Below are positions 10,991 through 41,556 of a DNA stretch of 64,000 nt, piece by piece (position 1 is the stretch's first letter; every line of letters begins with the position of its first letter). The position numbers and the translations under genes are program-made. The notes under the pieces are model-generated. The model ran no database searches. It had not been told where the DNA came from and saw nothing but the letters and a program-made list of their open reading frames with translations. This stretch comes from Diplonema papillatum (taxonomy: Eukaryota > Euglenozoa > Diplonemea > Diplonemida > Diplonemidae), in the NCBI GenBank assembly GCA_030068145.1, contig JAPJBO010000572.1:84980-148979 (forward strand). The letters run 5' to 3'.

Positions 10991-11945
10991 CGCAATGCGG
11001 GAGTCCCGCTCCCGCATTGAGGGGGTCCACTCTCGCATTGAGGGAGTGCCACTCCCGCATTGAGGGGGTGCCACTCCCGCATTGAGGGGGTCCACTCTCG
11101 CATTGAGGGAGTGCCACTCCCGCATTGAGGGAGTGCCACTCCCGCATTGAGGGGGTGCCACTCCCGCATTGAGGGGGTCCACTCTCGCATTGAGGGGGTG
11201 CCACTCCCGCATTGAGGGGGTCCACTCTCGCATTGAGGGGGTGCCACTCCCGCATTGAGGGGGTCCACTCTCGCATTGAGGGGGTCCACTCTCGCATTGA
11301 GGGGGTGCCACTCCCGCATTGAGGGGGTCCACTCCCGCATTGAGGGGGTCCACTCTCGCATTGAGGGGGTGCCACTCCGCATTGAGGGGGTCCACTCTCG
11401 CATTGAGGGGGTGCCACTCTCGCATTGAGGGGGTCCACTCTCGCATTGAGGGGGTCCACTCCCGCATTGAGGGGGTCCCACTCCCGCATTGAGGGGGTGC
11501 CACTCCCGCATTGAGGGGGTCCACTCTCGCATTGAGGGGGTGCCACTCCCGCATTGAGGGGGTCCACTCTCGCATTGAGGGGGTGCCACTCCCGCATTGA
11601 GGGGGTCCACTCTCGCATTGAGGGGGTGCCACTCCCGCATTGAGGGGGTGCCACTCTCGCATTGAGGGGGTGCCACTCCCGCATTGAGGGGGTGCCACTC
11701 CCGCATTGAGGGGGTCCACTCTCGCATTGAGGGGGTGCCACTCCCGCATTGAGGGGGTCCACTCTCGCATTGAGGGGGTGCCACTCCCGCATTGAGGGGG
11801 TCCACTCTCGCATTGAGGGGGTGCCACTCCCGCATTGAGGGGGTCCACTCTCGCATTGAGGGAGTGCCACTCCCGCATTGAGGGGGTGCCACTCCCGCAT
11901 TGAGGGGGTCCACTCTCGCATTGAGGGAGTGACACTCCCTCAATG
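10991..11945. repeat. Minisatellite, 21-24 bp unit, more than 40 copies
   Basis: Two unit types alternate: TCCACTCTCGCATTGAGGGGG (core CTCTCGCATTGAG) and TGCCACTCCCGCATTGAGGGGG (core CTCCCGCATTGAG). The array is bounded on both sides by inverted versions of its own unit: CAATGCGGGAGTCCCG on the left (~10994) and CAATGCGGGAGCGGGACTCC on the right (~11941). Long minus-strand frames through the array are repeat artefacts. Confidence 0.92.
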
Positions 11946-14147
11946 CGGGAGCGGGACTCCCGCGGAAGATCCTCTCTCGTTTGCGCTTCCTTCCCCTCCC
12001 GCGTACACAAGGAAAGCAAGCGCGCACGCCCGCGCCTTGCGAAAGATCGAGTTCATCCTAGCCGTCCCCCCTCTACGAATAGACACAGTTGTACACGTGG
12101 CGGAGTCCAGCCTCGGAAGTTGGAGGTTAAAGTTGGAGTTGAAAAAGCGGGTGTCACACACGCTTTTCGGGTGTGGATTTCCACGTATTTTGGGTGTAAC
12201 GCACCCTCTTTAGCTCCAGCTTCCGATGCTGGACCTCACCGTGAAGGATTAGTCCTGCAGGTGGTGTTGTCTCAAAGGACCTCCCCTCTTTTTTTTAGAG
12301 TCTTTTTTTTTTTTTTTTTTTTTTTTTTTTCGACTCGTCCTCGTTCTGCGGCTCTTTCCCCCTCCATCTGCTGTTGTTTTCTTCGCCTTTTCTTTTTTGG
12401 GATTTTTTTTCTTCTTTTTTTTTTTTTGCTTTCTTCCTGGCGCCTTCCTTTTCTTCGACCGCGTATTGTTTCTGGTTTTTGGTCTGATTATTCTCTTTTT
12501 TCTGTTGTTCTTTTCTATTTTCCTTTTTTCTGTTTTTGGACAAGCGAAAGCTCGGAGGAAATAATTCACAACACGCAAACGCGGCTGGGGAAATAAAGAA
12601 AAGAAAACGTGAGTGGAGTCCGCTCGCTATGGAGCTGCGGCGCTACACCTTATTTGGAAGCAGCTCAGCGAATTCCCCCGCTTTTTACCAATACCGTAAA
12701 TGATGGGTTTATCAGTGAAGGGCTTTATTAGTGAAGGGTTTTATTAGTGAGCGGTCAAATTAGTGAAGTTTTCAGCTCAGAATTAGTGAACATTTTGACC
12801 GTTCACTAATTCCACCGGACCTTCTGGTGGGTGTGTCGTAATGAAAGAAGACGGCAAGAAACTGGCAACGGAGTGACTGGGAACGCTACCCCCGACTAGC
12901 ACGAAGGCGCTGACGACCCCGTTCTTATTACTGAACGGCCAACTTAGTGAAGCTTTTGGCTGATTTTGGGGTGAGTGAACATTTGGCCCTTCACGAATAA
13001 CCACACTTACGGTAGGGTCGGGGAAGGCTTTGGTACCGGAACATGGCAGGGGGGAGGAAGGGTGCCCCGCCCGGCTTCCCCCGGGTTTACCGCGACAAGA
13101 AGCGGGGGGGTGTAACAGCAAGTACCAAGAGTGAGCAACAGAATGCCACCCGAAGAGCTGAAGCAACTGTTGCAGGTATTCCTAGCACGCGGGTCGGCAA
13201 CACGTCAAAGCATTGCTCAACGACACGACCGGAGGATGCCGAAAGCAGGGGTGAAAAGGACAAACTAAACACGCCGTGTTTGATTCTCGAGTGCAAACTG
13301 GAGCATACACTCTGAAACAGAACACGAACATTTTCAGAGTTGGGGCTTGCACTGAATAAACGAAGTAACAGACGATCGGTGTCAACTGACCAAAGGTGAT
13401 GAAAATGATAGCTCCAAAAGTTGCTAGTTCCGCGTAGGGTACACACCTCTCTGAGGGGTTTCCTGTACTGTATTAGCACTTTTTCGCTGGCTTCGTTTCT
13501 CTTCCATGTGCAACCAATTGTTCCGGAAATGTCCCGTCAGTACGAATGTACTATAAATATAAAAAAAAACGAGCCCGAATGAAGACAAATATGCAAACAG
13601 ACGTCGTCGCTCAGTTATCTCGGCCTTCTCCTTTTTCTGCTCGTTCTTCTCGTAAAATATAATAAATTATTTCTCCCCTTTCTTTCCTTTTTTCTTTCGT
13701 TCTCCGGCGATGACAACACTGCAGAGTAAAAGAGAATGATGATAAGGGGCGCGGGCGCGACTGCGTTTTCGGGAGAGAGGAGTTTTCTCCCCCTCGGATA
13801 TAAAAAAAAAAAGAAGAAGAAAGGGAATTATCTCTCGCCTTTTTGAACGGTGTCGCTGTTTCTTGGTCAGAACTTGTGGCCAAAATGAAAGGGTGCGCTC
13901 CCCCAGCGAACAGCTGCGGCTAGACGAGCCATTCAAACCAGACACTGGCGAAACCACCAATGACCAACAACTGAAGGAATGAATACCAAAGGTCCAAGCA
14001 TCTTGCACTGCCTACCGTAAGTAAGGTATGTGGACAATGGCCGAAACCACCAATGACCACCCACCGATCCTTTTACCTCGTGTAACCACCACTCTTACGA
14101 CACTCAGAGCACAAAGGATATCTTCCCATAACGACGAAGGTCACCCG
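11946..14147. other. Gene-poor region with homopolymer and short dispersed repeats
   Basis: 12290-12545 is almost pure pyrimidine on the plus strand, with a T run of about 28. 12700-13010 holds several imperfect copies of a short repeat containing TTAGTGAA, some inverted. 13320-13553 is an inverted copy of the repeat in intron 1 of the YbjQ gene. 13555-13830 is A/T-rich. No coding sequence is supported. Confidence 0.55.
13320..13553 (-). repeat. Dispersed ~235-bp repeat (copy of YbjQ intron 1 repeat)
   Basis: In reverse orientation this matches 42212-42436. Shared blocks include the palindrome-like end AGTACATTCGTACTG, GTTCCGGAA, AACGAAGCCA and AAAAGTGCTAATAC. It probably belongs to a MITE family. 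Confidence 0.65.
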
Positions 14148-14589
14148 GAGACTTTAAACCCCGGAGTTTCAAGCGAACTTTCACTCTAAAAAGACCAGAT
14201 TGGGCATAAGCAGGGATTGCGATGAAGCCCGTGTCGAATGCTGAGATCATCCAAGACCGGAAAGAAGCCTTCGGCATGTTCTCCGCCGACGGAATGCGGC
14301 TGCGAGTTGCTGGTCGCCCTGCAGGCCGCGGGCCTGCGGCACGACGACGCCGCAGGCCTACCTAACCCCAGAAGGACACCAGAGACCTCCCGTGTATGTA
14401 TTGCCCACCAAACCGAGTCTAAGCCCAACGTTTTAGGGCCACCAGGGCGGTTGGCTTCCAGTTTTGGGTTCCGATGACCCCAATTTTCTGGCCAAATGGG
14501 GTCCAGAGGTGCTTCGTTTGTGGTCCCCGACTGTTTGGTGGTGAATGCCCAGGCGGCGAAGCATCGCCACTGGCCCGGCTCCGAATCCC
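14148..14589. other. Leader sequence of the rRNA-derived array
   Basis: It begins with the recurrent motif at 14148-14192 and continues GC-rich to the start of the array. I could not align this part confidently to rRNA, and no ORF with a recognisable product is present. Confidence 0.35.
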
Positions 14590-16220
14590 TGGGTCATTTC
14601 GATTGCGACGAGCCCTAAAACGCCGCACACCCAGCGTCGACGTGCAAATTGCTCGCCAAAGCTCGGTACAGGGGCGAAAGACCCTAGTAGCTGGTCCTCA
14701 CGATAGCTACAACCATGACGTGCGGGTATAGGGGCGAAAGACCCATCGAACCATCTAGTCGCTGGTTCACTCCGAAGCCTCCCTCACGATAGCTACAACC
14801 ACGACGTGCCAATCGCTCGCCAAAGCTCGGTACAGGGGCGAAAGACCCTAGTAGCTGGTCCTCACGATAGCTACAACCATGACGTGCCGGTATAGGGGCG
14901 AAAGACCCATCGAACCATCTAGTCGCTGGTCCACTCCGAAGCTTCCCTCACGATAGCTAGAACCACGACGTGCCAATCGCTCGCCAAAGCTCGGTACAGG
15001 GGCGAAAGACCCTAGTAGCTGGTCCTCACGATAGCTACAACCATGACGTGCCGGTATAGGGGCGAAAGACCCATCGAACCATCTAGTCGCTGGTCCACTC
15101 CGAAGCTTCCCTCACGATAGCTACAACCACGACGTGCCAATCGCTCGCCAAAGCTCGGTACAGGGGCGAAAGACCCTAGTAGCTGGTCCTCACGATAGCT
15201 ACAACCATGACGTGCCGGTATAGGGGCGAAAGACCCATCGAACCATCTAGTCGCTGGTTCACTCCGAAGCTTCCCTCACGATAGCTAGAACCACGACGTG
15301 CCAACCCCTCGGTACAGGGGCGAAAGACCCTAGTAGCTGGTCCTCACAATAGCTACAACCATGACGTGCAGGGGCGAAAGACCTATCGAAGCATCTAGTC
15401 GCTGGTTCACTCCGAAGCTTCCCTCACGATAGCTACAACCACGACGTGCAAATCGCTCGTCAAGCTGGGTACAGGGGCGAAAGACCCATCGAACCATCTA
15501 GTCGCTGGTCCACTCCGAAGCTTCCCTCACGATAGCTAGAACCACGACGTGCCAATCGCTCGCCAAGCTCGGTACAGGGGCGAAAAACCCTAGTAGCTGG
15601 TCCTCACGATAGCTACAACCATGACGTGCCGGTATAGGGGCGAAAGACCCATCGAACCATCTAGTCGCTGGTCCACTCCGAAGCTTCCCTCACGATAGCT
15701 AGAACCACGACGTGCCAATCGCTCGCCAAAGCTCGGTACAGGGGCGAAAGACCCTAGTAGCTGGTCCTCACGATAGCTACAACCACGACGTGCCGGTATA
15801 GGGGCGAAAGACCCATCGAACCATCTAGTCGCTGGTCCACTCCGAAGCTTCCCTCACGATAGCTACAACCACGACGTGCCAATCGCTCGCCAAAGCTCGG
15901 TACAGGGGCGAAAGACCCTAGTAGCTGGTCCTCACGATAGCTACAACCATGACGTGCCGGTATAGGGGCGAAAGACCCATCGAACCATCTAGTCGCTGGT
16001 CCACTCCGAAGCTTCCCTCACGATAGCTAGAACCACGACGTGCCAATCGCTCGCCAAAGCTCGGTACAGGGGCGAAAGACCCTAGTAGCTGGTCCTCACG
16101 ATAGCTACAACCATGACGTGCAGGGGCGAAAGACCCATCGAAGCATCTAGTCGCTGGTTCACTCCGAAGCTTCCCTCACGATAGCTACAACCACGACGTG
16201 CAAATCGCTCGTCAAAGCTG
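14590..16220 (+). repeat. Tandem array derived from LSU rRNA domain II
   Basis: The repeated sequence contains GGGGCGAAAGACCCATCGAA, CCATCTAGTCGCTGG, ACTCCGAAGCTTCCCTCA and ACGTGCAAATCGCTCG. These match the universally conserved LSU rRNA block that reads GACGTGCAAATCG...GGGTATAGGGGCGAAAGAC...CATCTAGTAGCTGGTT...CCGAAGTTTCCCTCAGGA in typical eukaryotes. GGGGCGAAAGAC or a close variant occurs about 20 times, mostly as a composite unit of about 163 bp made of a ~104-bp and a ~59-bp half. Short and long halves differ by whether the AACCATCTAGTCGCTGG stretch is retained. Confidence 0.85.
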
Positions 16221-16440
16221 GGTATAGGGGCGAAAGACCCATCGAAGCATCTAGTAGCTGGTTCACTCCGAAGTTTCCCTCAGGACAGCCAGCACCAAAA
16301 CAGGAGTTACGCCAGGTAAAGCAGGGGAAATTGCTTCCTCGGCCTGTTCAAACTTTGAATGCGCGAGCGTGGGATTACTGCACGGAACCCTGGCGTAGAA
16401 TCCTGGTTCTGAATGGGCCACTTTCGTATCTGTGCAGGCC
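16185..16440 (+). rRNA. LSU rRNA fragment (domain II), probably a pseudogene
   Basis: This is the best-preserved rRNA stretch: GACGTGCAAATCGCTCGTC, GGGTATAGGGGCGAAAGACC, ATCTAGTAGCTGGTTC, CCGAAGTTTCCCTCAGGA, then AGGTAAAGC, CCTCGGCCTGTTC and AAACTTTGAATG in the order found in eukaryotic LSU rRNA. Beyond about 16430 similarity fades apart from GGGCCACTTTCG. No SSU, 5.8S or complete LSU surrounds it, so I read it as a dispersed fragment. A functional fragmented rRNA piece cannot be excluded, since LSU rRNA is fragmented in other Euglenozoa. Confidence 0.7.
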
Positions 16441-16767
16441 ACGACTTGCACTGGCCTTGCGAATAGGACATGCCCCACCGGTTGTCAAATCGTATCCAGA
16501 TCTCGTGTCTGCAACCGAGGTTCTAGGGACATCGATAAACCGACCGTAGCACTGCGACGTGGCAGTATCCAAGTACGGTGGCACAGGCACGCCTTCCTGA
16601 ACAAGCGCCTGCCCTAGTAAGAAAGCATAGGTCACCAATTCCGCGGTATTTCGATTCACGCCTCGGTAGGTCGCTGCAGGTCAGATACCGATCGGATTTG
16701 ACCAGTCTTGGCTTCGTGTTTCGCGAGCCGAGCTCAGGAAGCTGTTTCGGCACCGAACCCCGCCAGG

Positions 16768-16935
16768 TGGGTCACTTCGAATGCGACGAGCCCAAAAACA
16801 CCGCACACCCAGCTTCGACGTGCAAATCGCTCGCCGAAGCTCGGTACAGGGGCGAAAGACCTCCGGTAGCTGGTTCACCTTACGATCGACGTGCAAATCG
16901 CTCGCCAAAGCTGGGTATAGGGGCGAAAGACCCAT
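16768..16935 (+). repeat. Outlying copies of the rRNA-derived unit
   Basis: GGTCACTTCGAATGCGACGA and the following ~95 bp repeat the entry sequence of the array at 14590-14685. Two more GGGGCGAAAGACC boxes follow at about 16851 and 16920. The sequence between 16440 and 16768 is not repeated here. Confidence 0.7.
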
Positions 16936-17559
16936 GCTGGCTGGCGTGGCCCAGCAGGATTATGTGCTCGCTTTTTTGACAACGACCGCGAATGTGCTCA
17001 TTGCGAATGGGCATCTGTGTAGTGACAGTTTAGTGTTAGTGACAGAGAACAGAGGGTAGCAAAAGCTGCAACTGGAAAAGGCCGCGTTGCCAGAAACGGT
17101 GAAGACGATAATTGGTGAAATGCAAGCGAGAATTCGGGCTAAGCCCTGATTATTATATTCGCGGTTAAACAAAGCTAGCGCACAAGGCTTGCTTGATCTC
17201 TACGATAACAAATAGATGCTCTATTCTAACTCGTACGAAGACCTATTCTACCCCGGAACCGAGCCCAACATCAACCTCGGCACGATCTCACCTCAGCTGT
17301 CAATCAACGGCATAGCAACACTGGCATCTTGAAAACCGAACCAATCTAAAACTCACTGCTTTTAGGCTACAAAGTGGGTGGCAGGAGTGCAAAAAAAAGA
17401 CCCGCAGTCCCTCCATTCTCTCCCCCCTGGAGAGATCCCTGCTGGGTGGACAGGTGCGTTCTGGCCGCGTCACACCCAACTGCTAGCCCCGGCTGCCGTT
17501 GCTTGCGGGCCTGTGGTGTAGCAGCTCGCCTTCGGTTCTCTCTGCCAGGCTCGCGTTGA
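16936..17559. other. Unassigned spacer
   Basis: No ORF of recognisable type and no repeat structure was seen beyond a short A run at about 17391. Confidence 0.4.
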
Positions 17560-19115
17560 CGGCTGACACTTGGTTGCACTTGCGAGGGTTAGCATCTTCG
17601 CCTTGGTGACGGGGTCGAAAGCCGAGCTCCGTGCCTTTATCGCTGCGTTCTGGTTGCACTCGTCCTCGAGGGTTGGTATCTTCGCCTTGGTGACGGGGCC
17701 GAAAGCCGAGCTCCGTGTCTTTATCGCTGCGTTCTGGTTGCACTCGTCCTCGAGGGTTGGTATCTTCGCCTTGGCAGCAGGGCCAAACGAGACGTGGGAC
17801 GAGTTGCGTGCCTTCGTCCTCACATTCTGGTTGCACTTGCACTCGATAATTAGAATCTTCGCCTTCGCAGGACCAAGCGAGGCGCAGGGACAAGTTGCGT
17901 GTCTTCTAACTGCAACTCGCTCTCAAGGGTTAGCACTTTCGCTGTTGGCAGCAGGGCCAAACGAGGCGTCGGACGTGTTGCTCGCTTTCGCTCGGCGCAT
18001 TCACATTTCCCTTCGCGTCCCCGATCGCTGACGGCACCTTGTGAACGCGTGCTTTGGGTCTCGCCGTGCTCATCTTCGCCTTGGCAGCAGAGCCAAACGA
18101 GACGCAGGACGAGTAGCTGCGTGCCTTTTGTCCTCGCATACTGGCTGCACTCGCTCTCGAGAATTAGCATCTGCGCCTACCAAGCGAGGCGCAGGGACAC
18201 AAGTTGCGTGTCTTTCTAACTGCAACTCGCTCTCAAGGGTTAGCATAGCGCCTACGCCCGTCGCATTCGCATTTCCCTTCGCGTCCCCGATCGCTGACGG
18301 CGCCTTGTGAACGCGTGCTTTGGGTCTCGCCGTGCTCATCTTCGCCTTGGCAGCAGAGCCAAACGAGACGCAGGACGAGTAGCTGCGTGCCTTTCGTCAT
18401 CGCACATCGCTCTCGAGAATTAGCATCTGCGCCTACCAAGCGAGGCGCAGGGACACAAGTTGCGTGTCTTTCTAACTGCAACTCGCTCTCAAGGGTTAGC
18501 ATCGCGCCTTCGCCCGTCGCATTCGCATTTCCCTTCGCGTCCCCGATCGCTGACGGCGCCTTGTGAACGCGTGCTTTGGGTCTCGCCGTGCTCATCTTCG
18601 CCTTGGCAGCAGAGCCAAACGAGACGCAGGACGAGTAGCTGCGTGCCTTTTGTCCTCGCATACTGGCTGCACTCGCTCTCGAGAATTAGCATCTGCGCCT
18701 ACCAAGCGAGGCGCAGGGACACAAGTTGCGTGTCTTTCTAACTGCAACTCGCTCTCAAGGGTTAGCATAGCGCCTACGCCCGTCGCATTCGCATTTCCCT
18801 TCGCGTCCCCGATCGCTGACGGCGCCTTGTGAACGCGTGCTTTGGGTCTCGCCGTGCTCATCTTCGCCTTGGCAGCAGAGCCAAACGAGACGCAGGACGA
18901 GTAGCTGCGTGCCTTTCGTCATCGCACATCGCTCTCGAGAATTAGCATCTGCGCCTACCAAGCGAGGCGCAGGGACACAAGTTGCGTGTCTTTCTAACTG
19001 CAACTCGCTCTCAAGGGTTAGCATCGCGCCTTCGCCCGTCGCATTCGCATTTCCCTTCGCGTCCCCGATCGCTGACGGCGCCTTGTGAACGCGTGCTTTG
19101 GGTCTCGCCGTGCTC
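17560..19115. repeat. Satellite of ~260-bp units (522-bp higher-order period)
   Basis: GAACGCGTGCTTTGGGTCTC recurs at about 18042, 18310, 18564, 18832 and 19088, with spacings alternating near 268 and 255 bp. Two unit types alternate to give a 522-bp period. The first part (17560-18040) is a more diverged series of shorter units containing GGGTTAGCATCTTCGCCTTGG-like boxes. The last copy breaks off after CGCCGTGCTC, 60 bp before the start codon of the giant gene. Confidence 0.88.
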
Positions 19116-19168
19116 GAAGCGCCGAAGGTGTCTTGCTTTGGAGGCGGGGGGCTGCCACACAACACGGG

Positions 19169-39233
<20,065 letters not shown>

Positions 39234-40647
39234 TGTTCCTCCTAGGTTTTGCAGCGAGAGAGAGAGAGGACACAAAACAAAAAAAGTTTCCGTGTCGGGG
39301 GCTGGCCAGACTCGGACCGGGTTTCCTGGGACCGAGGCGGGGTTTGTCACGCCTTAGCAGTCCCAGGGCCCGGCCCCACCCTCCTGTCATTTTTTTTTTT
39401 TTTTTGTTGTTGTAAACGCTCCTGCTTTGTTGAGGAGACTGCCAGTTGCAAAATCTTGAAGGAGGTAAATGTGCTGTAGCCACACGAAACACAGGTAAAT
39501 CTGGGTTTAGTGGCGGGCGTATGCGTTCAACGAAAAAGACCCACTTTGTAGTTGCATTGTTTTCTCCCCCTCTAGCCTTCCGTCGAAATGAGCACAAGGC
39601 AGTCCCTCGAGTATTTTGTTCTCGTTGTCATCGCTATCGCGCTGACTTTCCGAGAAGGTCGCAGGGAGGTGGTGACTACCGGCGTCGACTCCTTGACCGG
39701 CGCTTTCATGCTTCCCGCAGGCACTGCCAGCCTCTGTCTCCTTTTTCATCGGCCCGGTTCTGCGGCATCACCGACGCTTGGGGTTCCCGGCGGACGCTTG
39801 ACTGAACACCGCCGTTTCCCCGCGCGCGCCAGGACTTTGCGCAACTCTTGCACACGGGTAAAAGGCCACTTCGGACCCTTGCCGAGACTTGGTCCGCAGC
39901 AACAACCAGCACTTAATTGGCACACGCACTTCGCAATGCACACATTTACACACGTTCACTGCGCGCTTATCTTTTCCCCTAAGAGTACCGATCGCTGAGT
40001 TCCCTCAGGCGATGCTCTCGTAGAGTGGTTTACTTCGTCCATTCTGCTCCCTTTCAGTTGGGGCACAGCTTCTGCCAAACGAGAAACACGGCGTCGAAAA
40101 AGTCGAAGTTTGGGGCCAGGCGTACGTGGCTTGATTTGACTCTACGCGGCGAATCGTTCTGGGCAAGGACGATGAACACCCTCTTCCAAATTCTTGACGC
40201 CTATCACCCCTGAACGCGTGAGCTGAACTCGCTATTTTCCATGGAGGAACTCGAAAGGTTGCAGTGCGGGTTGCAGTAGAATGTGCAGATACTTGTGGGA
40301 AAGTAGACTAGCAGCGTGCGCACGATCGCGTCCGTTGGCATACAAATGCACACTCAGCCGCATACACATTGCACAACATCCTGCGGGGGGGGAAAGCGCA
40401 CCCTAACTATCTTGTTCACGGTTTTCACGACAGAGTAGAGTAATAGCCCCGTGCGCAAGTTGGGCCGATCGACTGCACCCACGCGATGCGGTGCGATCCT
40501 CCTTTGCGAGGGCGAAACCCTGCAGCGACACGAGAAGAGAGATCGCGTGCCTTCGGCCCTCCTCTCCTTTAGAGTCCAATCCATGAGCGAATTTCTTTAT
40601 GGGAGGCAACACCTTCATCCTCCCTACTCAAGCCTCTACGGTCATTT
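39234..40647. other. Gene-poor interval with dispersed repeat pieces
   Basis: 39425-39475 repeats 9835-9885. 39560-39640 resembles 42436-42500, the intron 1/exon 2 boundary of the YbjQ gene (both have CCGTCGAAAT and CCTCGAGTA). 39795-39830 is an inverted imperfect match to the last codons of the giant gene (ACCGCCGTTTCCCC). 39985-40647 has no recognisable feature. Confidence 0.5.
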
Positions 40648-41440
40648 TTTGCGCGAATTACGCCGGAAGCACAAAACGAGACAGGGTAACAGAAGGAAAA
40701 AAAGAGCAGCCGTCCAACCTCTTTCCCCCCGGTCCATCCGTCCGCTGTATCTGTCGGGAGCACATGCGGTAGCGCGGGCCGTGGGGCGGAGGCGTGCACG
40801 AAGCACAGCTGGGTGTCGCCGTTGAGCGCCAACGAAATGCACCGCCTCGAGATGGCGTTCGGGAACAGCGTCACAACGGAGTGACACATCACCCGAAACG
40901 AGCTGCACCTTCTCATTGTTTTCAACTCCTTCATCCTCCCTACTCAAGCCTCTACGGTCAACCGGGGACTTTAAATACCGACATTCTTTATCCACAAATA
41001 ACGCTAAAAAAGAACGCAGCCAAAGGCAACTGACTGCGTTTTTTTGCGCGAATTACGCCGGAAACACAAAACGAGACAGGGTAACAGAAGGAAAAAAAAG
41101 AGCAGCCGTCCAACCTCTTTCCCCCCGGTCCATCCGTCCGCTGTATCTGTCGGGAGCACATGCGGTAGCGCGGGCCGTGGGGCGGAGGCGTGCACGAAGC
41201 ACAGCTGGGTGTCGCCGTTGAGCGCCAACGAAATGCACCGCCTCGAGATGGCGTTCGGGAACAGCGTCACAACGGAGTGACACATCACCCGAAACGAGCT
41301 GCACCTTCTCATTGTTTTCAACTCCTTCATCCTCCCTACTCAAGCCTCTACGGTCAACCGGGGACTTTAAATACCGACATTCTTTATCCACAAATAACGC
41401 TAAAAAAGAACGCAGCCAAAGGCAACTGACTGCGTTTTTT
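40648..41440 (+). repeat. Two tandem broken copies of the 5' end of the YbjQ gene
   Basis: The period is about 396 bp. Each copy contains GCGAATTACGCCGGAA, the purine-rich AGAAGGAAAAAAAGAGCAG, the pyrimidine tract TCTTTCCCCCCGGTCC and a stub of exon 1 (HSWVSPLSANEMH). Deletions remove the start region and the LGVLRTL segment, and the stub ends after NSVTTE. Both lie upstream of the intact copy beginning about 41441. Confidence 0.85.
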
Positions 41441-41556
41441 TTGCGCGAATTACGCCGGAAACACAAAACGAGACAGGGTAACAGAAGGAAAAAAAAGAGC
41501 AGCCGTCCAACCTCTCTCCCCCCGGTCCATCCGTCCGCTGTATCTGTCGGGAGCAC

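Noticed and set aside
10730..12027. Overlapping minus-strand frames of 340-430 codons
   Set aside because: They exist because the minisatellite unit lacks stop codons in several frames; the same repeat peptide appears in every frame.
14590..16290. A CRISPR array
   Set aside because: The repeats are longer composite units without unique spacers of constant size, they match LSU rRNA, and the genome is eukaryotic.
16185..16980. A functional complete LSU rRNA gene
   Set aside because: Only a short segment of domain II is recognisable, and neighbouring conserved blocks are missing.
17483..19165. ORFs of 60-160 codons in the satellite
   Set aside because: They repeat with the satellite period, occur on both strands and show no protein-like features.
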